From contig CAMIEW010000056.1 in NCBI GenBank assembly GCA_946222055.1, forward strand, positions 1-6,375: 6,375 nt of DNA, written 5' to 3'. How positions within the stretch are numbered: position 1 is the stretch's first letter; each line of letters starts with the position of its first letter. The notes under the pieces are model-generated. The model made no database searches, had not been told where the DNA came from, and saw only the letters and a program-made list of their open reading frames with translations. A program made the position numbers and the translations under genes. This document shows positions 1 through 5,085 of this stretch, in pieces. The DNA comes from an uncultured Porphyromonas sp. (GTDB lineage: Bacteria > Bacteroidota > Bacteroidia > Bacteroidales > Porphyromonadaceae).

Positions 1-410
1 GCGCTGTCCTCGATGCTACGATCATCAGACGGGGAGTGAAGATCGACAACCTCGTCCAGATCGCCCATAATTGTGAGGTAAAGGAGCATACCGCCATCGC
101 TGCGCAGTCCGGTGTCGCCGGCTCGACCACCATCGGTCAGTGGAATCGTCTGGCCGGTCAGGTGGGTATTGCCGGTCATCTGAAGACTGCCGACCGGGTG
201 ACCTTCGGGGCAAAGACAGGCATCATGGCAAGCATTGAGGAGGAGGGGAGCTACTGGTTTGGCTACCCCGGGAGACCTTATGTCAGAGCGATGAAGAGTG
301 CCGCCGTGACCGATCGACTTCCGCAGCTCGATAAGCAGCTCTACGACCTCACCAAGGAGGTAAAGCGTCTGAAAGAGGAGCTGGAGGAACTTAGGGATAA
401 GCGTAACTGA
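1..410 (+). CDS. lpxD: UDP-3-O-acylglucosamine N-acyltransferase LpxD, C-terminal part (5' end outside window)
   Basis: Third enzyme of lipid A synthesis. It transfers a (3R)-hydroxyacyl chain from ACP to the 2-amine of UDP-3-O-acyl-glucosamine at the cytoplasmic face. The frame is open from base 3, so the GTG at 36 is internal and the gene is cut by the window edge; 135 residues are visible. They contain left-handed beta-helix hexapeptide repeats with the family motif [16 protein letters not shown] (His of AHN at bases 66-68, matching the catalytic His239 of E. coli) and VGIAGH (second conserved His, bases 177-179). The last 30 or so residues form a regular heptad pattern (visible residues L106, L113, V120, L127 and L109, L116, L123, L130), fitting a trimeric coiled-coil tail on a homotrimeric enzyme. 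It ends with TGA, 14 nt before lpxC/fabZ. The family call is secure; the N-terminal uridine-binding domain is not in view. Confidence 0.95.
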   Translation, partial: AVLDATIIRRGVKIDNLVQIAHNCEVKEHTAIAAQSGVAGSTTIGQWNRLAGQVGIAGHLKTADRVTFGAKTGIMASIEEEGSYWFGYPGRPYVRAMKSAAVTDRLPQLDKQLYDLTKEVKRLKEELEELRDKRN

Positions 411-417
411 AAAGGAG
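411..417 (+). promoter_or_regulatory. Shine-Dalgarno sequence of lpxC/fabZ
   Basis: AAAGGAG lies 7 nt before the ATG at 425, in the 14-nt gap after lpxD. It is a near-perfect match to the 16S anti-SD and fixes the lpxC/fabZ start. It is notable because Bacteroidetes genes usually lack strong SD sequences. Confidence 0.7.
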
Positions 418-424
418 ACAACGT

Positions 425-1828
425 ATGACACATCAGCATACCCTTGGAGGATCGTTTCAGCTGGAGGGTAAGGGGCTGCATACGGGGAGGTATATCCACC
501 TGCGAGCCTTACCTGCAGAGGAGGGGCATGGGATACGTATCTGCAGGACCGACCTGCCGGACAAGCCGGTCCTCCCGGCGCTCGTCAAGTATGCTACTCA
601 GTCAGATCGCTGCACGACACTGAGAGAGGGGGACTTCTCCGTCTGCACCATCGAGCATATGATGGCTGCGCTCTCTATGATGGGTGTGGACAATTGCCTG
701 ATCGAGCTGGATGGCCCTGAGGCTCCGATATTAGACGGGAGCGCCAAACCTTATGTCGATAAGATTCGTGAGGTGGGACTTGTGGAGCAGGAGGCTGAGG
801 CGAAGCTCTTCGTCGTGCCGAGTAAGATAGAGGTCTGTGATGAGGCGTCCGGTGCCAGGCTTATCCTCCTGCCGGACGACACCTTTGCCGTAGATGTGCT
901 GATCTCTTATGACTCACCGATCCTTTCGCATCAGTTTGCATCCTATGAGTGGGGCGATGACTTCACTGAGGAGATCGCTCCTGCGAGGACCTTTGTCTTC
1001 GTGAGAGAGGTACAGGCTTTAGTAGCGAATAATCTGATCAAGGGCGGAGATCTCGACAATGCGCTGGTGATCTACGACAGAGAGCTCTCCCAGGCGGAGC
1101 TGGACAAGCTCTCGGATGAGCTCGGGGTGGATCGCAGCGATGCGACTAAGCTCGGGTATATCAGCCACCGACCGCTTGCCTACCCCAATGAGCCTGCCCG
1201 ACACAAGCTGCTGGACGTACTGGGAGACCTTGCTCTTGCCGGGTGCAGGATACGAGGGAGGGTGATAGCCAGCAAGCCTGGTCACACGATCAATGGCAGA
1301 CTCTGTCGGAAGCTGCTGGAGGTGATAGAGGGTGAGGAGAAGCGAGCACCCAGTTATGACCCTGAGGCAAAGCCGCTCCTGGATACTCGGGCCATCATGC
1401 AGATCCTTCCGCACCGCTACCCGATGCTCCTCGTAGACCGTATTATGGAGATAAATGGGGGTACCGCAGTGGGGCTGAAGAATTACTCCGTCGGTGAGCC
1501 TTACTTTGAGGGACACTTCCCTCAGGAGCCTATCGTCCCGGGCGTCCTGCTCGTGGAGTCGATAGCCCAGATAGCCGGGATACTTGTCCTCCATATGGTG
1601 GATGAGCCGGGGCCGCACTCCACCTACCTGGCTCGCATAGAGAGTGCCAGATTTAGGCAAAAGGTGACGCCTGGCGATACGGTGGTCTATCGCGTGGAGG
1701 CGTTGTCGCCGGGACGGCATGGTTTTGCCCGAGTCAGAGGGGTGGGTTACATCGGTGACCAGATAGTCTGCGAGGCCGAGGTGGTGGCCAAGGTAGTAGC
1801 TAATCATGAGGGCGAGGGAGAGAAATAA
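425..1828 (+). CDS. lpxC/fabZ: Bifunctional UDP-3-O-acyl-GlcNAc deacetylase / 3-hydroxyacyl-ACP dehydratase (LpxC-FabZ fusion)
   Basis: A 467-residue fusion of two cytoplasmic enzymes. The LpxC half (about residues 1-305) is the zinc deacetylase that commits UDP-3-O-acyl-GlcNAc to lipid A. Visible landmarks are E77-H78 in TIEHMMA, zinc ligands H260 and D264 in RHKLLDVLGDLAL, and the catalytic H287 in PGHTIN. The FabZ half (about 315-467) is a hot-dog fold dehydratase converting (3R)-hydroxyacyl-ACP to trans-2-enoyl-ACP, with LPHRYPMLLVDR near its start and the catalytic pair H364 (EGHFP) and E378 (LLVESIAQ). A short charged linker joins them. No stop or frame change lies between the halves, so this is a true fusion, as is usual in Bacteroidetes. 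The likely consequence is coupling of hydroxyacyl-ACP use between lipid A and fatty acids. It starts at ATG 425 behind a good SD, and its TAA stop overlaps the lpxA ATG by one base. Confidence 0.97.
   Translation: MTHQHTLGGSFQLEGKGLHTGRYIHLRALPAEEGHGIRICRTDLPDKPVLPALVKYATQSDRCTTLREGDFSVCTIEHMMAALSMMGVDNCLIELDGPEAPILDGSAKPYVDKIREVGLVEQEAEAKLFVVPSKIEVCDEASGARLILLPDDTFAVDVLISYDSPILSHQFASYEWGDDFTEEIAPARTFVFVREVQALVANNLIKGGDLDNALVIYDRELSQAELDKLSDELGVDRSDATKLGYISHRPLAYPNEPARHKLLDVLGDLALAGCRIRGRVIASKPGHTINGRLCRKLLEVIEGEEKRAPSYDPEAKPLLDTRAIMQILPHRYPMLLVDRIMEINGGTAVGLKNYSVGEPYFEGHFPQEPIVPGVLLVESIAQIAGILVLHMVDEPGPHSTYLARIESARFRQKVTPGDTVVYRVEALSPGRHGFARVRGVGYIGDQIVCEAEVVAKVVANHEGEGEK
1815..1820 (+). promoter_or_regulatory. 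Shine-Dalgarno sequence of lpxA, inside the 3' end of lpxC/fabZ
   Basis: AGGGAG lies 7 nt before the ATG at 1828. An alternative in-frame ATG at 1834 (codon 3) would be 13 nt away, so this site favours 1828, the start that overlaps the lpxC/fabZ stop (TAATG). Confidence 0.6.
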
Positions 1829-2628
1829 TGGATATGGTATCAAATAAGTATATCAGTTCTCTTGCACTTGTCTCCGACGGTGCTGTCCTTGCAGAGGATG
1901 TCCGTGTGGATCCCTTTGCGATCGTAGAGGACAATGTGGAGATCGGTCCGGGGACTCACGTCCACAGCGGAGCGATCATTCGGTCCGGCGCAAGGATCGG
2001 CAGTCAGTGTGAGATCCATCCCTATGCGGTGGTGGCCGGTGTGCCACAGGATCTGAAGTTTAGGGGTGAGGAGACGGTGGCTATCATCGGAGATCGGACC
2101 GAGATCCGAGAGTATGTGACTGTCAGTCGGGGTACGGCCTCCAGGGGCAAGACTGTGATCGGGGAGGACTGCCTGATCATGGCCTATGCGCATGTGGCAC
2201 ACGACTGCGTGCTGAGGGACCATGTGATCATCGGTAATGCCTCCCAGATTGCAGGTGAGGTAGAGATAGACGACTGGGCGATACTGAGTGGCTCAGTGCT
2301 TGTCCATCAGTTTACGCTCATTGGTCGCCACACCATGACACAGGGAGGAAGTAGGGTCACGAAGGACATTCCCCCATATGCTATTGCGGCTCGCGAACCG
2401 CTTGTCTTCTCCGGGGTCAATCTCATCGGGCTGCGCCGTCGGGGATTTACCGAGGAGGAGATTGCACTCGTCAGTGATGCTTATCGTATACTCTACGCTC
2501 AGGGACTCAACGTGAGCGATGCCCTGGAGACAATTGAGAAAACGCTTGAGGACACCCCCGAGCGACGGCGTATAGTTGATTTTATCCGCAGCTCTAAGCG
2601 GGGTATTCTCAGGGGAAAAGAGGTATGA
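1828..2628 (+). CDS. lpxA: Acyl-[ACP]--UDP-N-acetylglucosamine O-acyltransferase LpxA
   Basis: First enzyme of lipid A synthesis. It transfers a (3R)-hydroxyacyl chain from ACP to the 3-OH of UDP-GlcNAc in the cytoplasm. At 266 residues it is close to the E. coli length (262). Residues from about 15 to 185 are hexapeptide repeats of a left-handed beta-helix; the rest is the helical C-terminal domain. Family motifs are GVPQDLKFRGE (71-81), AHVAHDC with H122 and the catalytic H125, VHQF (159-162), and IPPYAIAAREP leading to the NLIGLRRRGF segment (198-207). Aligned by eye to E. coli, G173 is kept at the acyl-chain 'ruler' position, which is compatible with long hydroxyacyl donors; chain length itself is not proven. 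It overlaps lpxC/fabZ by 1 nt and the next gene by 4 nt (ATGA), so translation is probably coupled on both sides. Confidence 0.96.
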   Translation: MDMVSNKYISSLALVSDGAVLAEDVRVDPFAIVEDNVEIGPGTHVHSGAIIRSGARIGSQCEIHPYAVVAGVPQDLKFRGEETVAIIGDRTEIREYVTVSRGTASRGKTVIGEDCLIMAYAHVAHDCVLRDHVIIGNASQIAGEVEIDDWAILSGSVLVHQFTLIGRHTMTQGGSRVTKDIPPYAIAAREPLVFSGVNLIGLRRRGFTEEEIALVSDAYRILYAQGLNVSDALETIEKTLEDTPERRRIVDFIRSSKRGILRGKEV

Positions 2629-3257
2629 TCTATCGTTTTGTAATCGTCTCACCGGAGGCTCGCTCCTTCAGGAGAGATATCCGGATCGGGAGTGAGTCGA
2701 CCTTCGCCGACTTTCGTAGTGCACTCTATGACGATATCGGCTACTCGCCTGTAGAGCCTTCCCTTATTCACCTCACCGACCAGAGCTGGTCCCGTCGGAT
2801 GACGGTATACGAGGTGGAGCCACCCCATAGTCGCTCTGACGAGGATGTCTATCTCATGGAGAGCACCCGACTCTCGGAGCTGCTCAGCAACGAGAGGGAG
2901 CGGCTGATGCTGACCTTTGACATCGAGAGATCCAGAGCCTTCTACATAGAGTTACGGGAGATGACCTCCGGCAGCCTCACCGGTGTATTTGAGATCTCAC
3001 GATCAGAGGGCGAGCCACCCCTCCAGACACTGCCTGTCGAGGAGGAGAAGAAGGAGACTAAGCCAAAGAAGGTCTCATCAGAGGTCCCCGACGACGAGCA
3101 AAGCAAGAGGAGGAAAAAGCTAAACGAAGAGGCGACACCCGATGAGTACGGGAGTGAAGCCTTCGACAGCTCCGAGCTTGATCCGGAAGGCTTCGGCACC
3201 TCGGATGAGTCGGGTGAGTTTGACAACGAGATCCCCACTGAGGACTTTCCCCTTTGA
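2625..3257 (+). CDS. PF07929-like protein (plasmid pRiA4b ORF-3 / 'IS1096 TnpR passenger' family), function unknown
   Basis: A 210-residue soluble protein with no signal peptide or membrane segment. Residues 1-135 resemble the Bacteroidales form of PF07929: a MIYRFVIVSPEA beta strand, a STFADFRSALYDDIGY segment, a SWSR region, DVYLMESTRLSELL, then LMLTFDIERSRAFYIELRE and an RSEGEPPLQT end. This assignment is from memory of the family. Residues 139-166 are a Lys/Glu/Arg-rich linker, and 168-210 a strongly acidic tail (DSSELDPEGFGTSDESGEFD), probably disordered. The family name recalls a transposon passenger gene, but no transposase, inverted repeats or resolvase domain is present, so a name such as 'TnpR' would mislead. 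It starts within the lpxA stop (ATGA) with AGGGG 9 nt upstream, and ends inside the miaA start (TTGA). It belongs to the lpx operon; its molecular role is unknown. Confidence 0.8.
   Translation: MIYRFVIVSPEARSFRRDIRIGSESTFADFRSALYDDIGYSPVEPSLIHLTDQSWSRRMTVYEVEPPHSRSDEDVYLMESTRLSELLSNERERLMLTFDIERSRAFYIELREMTSGSLTGVFEISRSEGEPPLQTLPVEEEKKETKPKKVSSEVPDDEQSKRRKKLNEEATPDEYGSEAFDSSELDPEGFGTSDESGEFDNEIPTEDFPL
3240..3257 (+). promoter_or_regulatory. Translation start region of miaA: TTG start overlapping the upstream stop (TTGA)
   Basis: In the miaA frame a TGA at 3239-3241 closes the frame upstream, and no ATG or GTG occurs between it and the P-loop. TTG at 3254-3256 is therefore the only reasonable start. 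It shares TTGA with the TGA stop of the preceding gene. GAGGA at 3240-3244 sits 9 nt before it and could serve as the SD, although terminating ribosomes may simply restart here. Confidence 0.65.
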
Positions 3258-4135
3258 CCCACTCAGAAAAGCGGCTGATCATCCTAACAGGACCTACCGG
3301 AGTGGGCAAGTCCGCTTATGCGATGGAGCTGGCTCAGAGACTCTCCACGCCCATCATCTCGGCTGACTCCAGACAGATCTATAAGGGTATGAGTATAGGC
3401 ACCGACGCGCCGTCCCGAGAGGATATGCGTGCGGTGCCTCACTTTTTTGTAGCCACTCGGGAGGTCACAAGTCCCTATAATGCGTACGACTTTGCGTCAG
3501 AGGCGTTAGAGATGGTGGACGAGATCCATCAGTCTCGTGACACGGCTATCATCGTGGGGGGATCGATGATGTACATACAGGCACTACTCTACGAGATGGA
3601 CCCTATCCCCGTGCCTGATCCTGAGGTGAGGCGCTCCCTATGGGAGTGCTTCGAGACGGAGGGCATTGAGCCTATCCGGGCGAGGCTGGCCGAGGTAGAC
3701 CCGCTCTACCTCGCCTCTATCGATGGAAATAACCACAAGCGTATGATCCGCGCCCTCGAGGTGTGGCTGACCACTCATCGTTCATTCTCCTCCTGGCATA
3801 CGCATAGATCTCGAGCCTTCCCGTACCAAGTGGAGGTGTGGGTGCTCTCTCGCCCTCGTGAGATCCTCTACGAGAGGATCAATAAACGGGTGGACCGGAT
3901 GTTTGAGCAGGGACTGGTGGACGAGGTGCGCAAGTTGCTGCCATTTAGGGACTGCAATGCACTAAATACCATCGGATACAAGGAAGTAATCCAGTATCTG
4001 GATGGGCAAAGCTCGCTGGACGAAGCGATCCATAAGGTGAAGAAGAATAGTCGAGTCTATGCGCGCAAGCAGATCACATTCTTCGAGAAAATACCAGGGA
4101 TCAGGTTGCTGAACTTACAGAAGAATGAGAAATAA
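3254..4135 (+). CDS. miaA: tRNA dimethylallyltransferase MiaA
   Basis: Transfers the dimethylallyl group of DMAPP to N6 of A37, next to the anticodon, in tRNAs that read U-starting codons (i6A37). It is a cytoplasmic P-loop enzyme of 293 residues, normal for the family. Motifs in order: P-loop GPTGVGKS (13-20), SADSRQIYKGMSIGT (36-50) with the DSRQ core, VGGSMMY (101-107; the usual form is VGGTGLY, and I recall a similar variant in Bacteroidetes), HKRMIRALEV (161-170), NTIGYKE (238-244) and YARKQITFF (269-277). The start is TTG, with a 4-nt overlap with the upstream gene. Bacteroidetes often carry two miaA paralogues; which one this is cannot be told here. Its place behind the lpx genes suggests shared transcription rather than a shared pathway. 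Confidence 0.95.
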   Translation: MTHSEKRLIILTGPTGVGKSAYAMELAQRLSTPIISADSRQIYKGMSIGTDAPSREDMRAVPHFFVATREVTSPYNAYDFASEALEMVDEIHQSRDTAIIVGGSMMYIQALLYEMDPIPVPDPEVRRSLWECFETEGIEPIRARLAEVDPLYLASIDGNNHKRMIRALEVWLTTHRSFSSWHTHRSRAFPYQVEVWVLSRPREILYERINKRVDRMFEQGLVDEVRKLLPFRDCNALNTIGYKEVIQYLDGQSSLDEAIHKVKKNSRVYARKQITFFEKIPGIRLLNLQKNEK

Positions 4136-4138
4136 TCC

Positions 4139-4146
4139 TATATTTG
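4139..4146 (+). promoter_or_regulatory. Possible Bacteroidetes -7 promoter box (TAnnTTTG) before the deiminase-family gene
   Basis: TATATTTG matches the Bacteroidetes sigma -7 consensus TAnnTTTG exactly and lies in the 18-nt gap after miaA. No good -33 TTTG/TTG element sits about 20 nt upstream; the nearest TTG (4106-4108) is 30 nt away. Transcription would begin very near the ATG at 4154, leaving almost no leader. The gap is AT-rich compared with its surroundings. This is a candidate only. Confidence 0.35.
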
Positions 4147-4153
4147 CCTTACT

Positions 4154-5074
4154 ATGATAGACTTAAATGTATTAGACGAGGTCGGGCAGCTGGACACTGT
4201 GGTGGCCGGTGTGGCATTTCATAACGGCGAACCTCCGGCACTGACCGAGGCCTACGACGCTAAGACGTACCACACCATCCTGCACGACCAGTACCCCCTG
4301 GATCAGGATCTCAATCGTGAGGTGGAGGCGTTTGTCTCTCTTATGGAGCGGGAGGGTGTGACTGTCCTTCGTCCCGGAAGACACCGGGGAATGCAGCAGA
4401 TCTTTGCGCGAGATGTGGGCTTCGTCATCGGAGATACGTTTGTTCGCGCCAATATCATCGCCGACAGAGAGCAGGAGATGAAGGCGTACGATGCCATCTG
4501 GTCGCAGATCGATCCGGATAAGATCGTGACGGCTCCCGACTACGTCTCTGTGGAGGGGGGCGATGTGACGGTACTCAGAGACGGAAGGATCCTCCTCGGG
4601 TGCCACCTAACGACAGACTTCGACCGCTACAGCACCGCTCGGACAAATAAGTACGCCATTGGCTTCCTCAAGAGTCTCTTCCCAGAGCGTGAGGTCATCC
4701 CGCTTCAGCTGATCAAGGACGACCACGACCCATATCGGGGAGTCCTGCATCTCGACTGCGCCTTCCAGCCGGTGGGGGAGGGGCTGGCGATCATCTTCCC
4801 CGGCGCCTTCAGGCACTACTCTGACTATGAGTATCTTGAGTCGCTCTTCGGTCCGGAGTGTGTCTTCACGATTACGCGGGAGGAGTTCTTCGAGATGAAT
4901 ACGAATATCTTCAGTCTCTCTCCGAGGAAGGTGGTGATAGACAGTGCCTTTACACGGCTAAAGGCGTGGCTTGAGTCCCGAGGGCTGGAGGTGCTGACGA
5001 CCCCATACCGAGAGGTGAGCAAGCTGGGAGGCCTGCTTCGCTGTACCACACAGCCTCTGGTTCGGAAGTACTGA
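4154..5074 (+). CDS. Arginine deiminase / amidinotransferase-fold enzyme (guanidine-modifying superfamily), substrate unknown
   Basis: A 306-residue cytoplasmic protein of the beta/alpha-propeller guanidine-modifying superfamily (PF02274-like: arginine deiminase, dimethylarginine hydrolase, amidinotransferases). Superfamily signatures appear in order: FARD (84-87), EGGD (134-137, acidic residues that hold the guanidinium), VLHLDCAF with the probable catalytic H199 and D201, and LLRCTTQPL near the C-terminus with the probable nucleophile C297. The set is complete, so an active Cys-His hydrolase or transferase is expected. It has no signal peptide or C-terminal sorting domain, so it is not the secreted peptidylarginine deiminase of P. 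gingivalis. Substrate-specific residues cannot be assigned by eye; free arginine, methylarginine or another guanidino compound are all possible. It follows miaA by 18 nt without an SD, so it may have its own promoter, and it converges with the M64 peptidase gene, 11 nt apart. The ATG at 4154 is the only nearby start. Confidence 0.85.
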   Translation: MIDLNVLDEVGQLDTVVAGVAFHNGEPPALTEAYDAKTYHTILHDQYPLDQDLNREVEAFVSLMEREGVTVLRPGRHRGMQQIFARDVGFVIGDTFVRANIIADREQEMKAYDAIWSQIDPDKIVTAPDYVSVEGGDVTVLRDGRILLGCHLTTDFDRYSTARTNKYAIGFLKSLFPEREVIPLQLIKDDHDPYRGVLHLDCAFQPVGEGLAIIFPGAFRHYSDYEYLESLFGPECVFTITREEFFEMNTNIFSLSPRKVVIDSAFTRLKAWLESRGLEVLTTPYREVSKLGGLLRCTTQPLVRKY

Positions 5075-5085
5075 TCGGTGCCTTC

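Noticed and set aside
36..38. GTG as the start of a short acyltransferase-like gene
   Set aside because: The same frame runs open to base 3 and encodes LpxD-like sequence (DATIIRRG) before the GTG, so the gene is cut by the window edge rather than starting here.
1019..1843. A 274-codon open frame on the minus strand opposite lpxC/fabZ
   Set aside because: It lies wholly antisense to a strongly supported fusion gene. Its translation has no recognisable motif and is rich in His, Arg and Leu, as expected from the complement of Asp/Glu-rich coding DNA. It is a shadow frame.
2030..2043. A 14-base match (TGGTGGCCGGTGTG) between lpxA and the deiminase-family gene at 4200-4213
   Set aside because: Both copies encode Val-Val-Ala-Gly-Val in unrelated proteins with the same codon preference. 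The match does not extend, so it looks like chance.
2625..3257. Mobile element suggested by the 'IS1096 TnpR passenger' family name
   Set aside because: No transposase or resolvase domain, inverted repeats or direct duplication flank the gene, and it overlaps both neighbours by 4 nt, which is not what an insertion looks like.
2942..3262. A Ser-rich minus-strand open frame opposite the PF07929-like gene
   Set aside because: The runs of Ser and Phe are the reverse complement of the acidic, Glu/Asp-rich tail codons on the plus strand. No other support.
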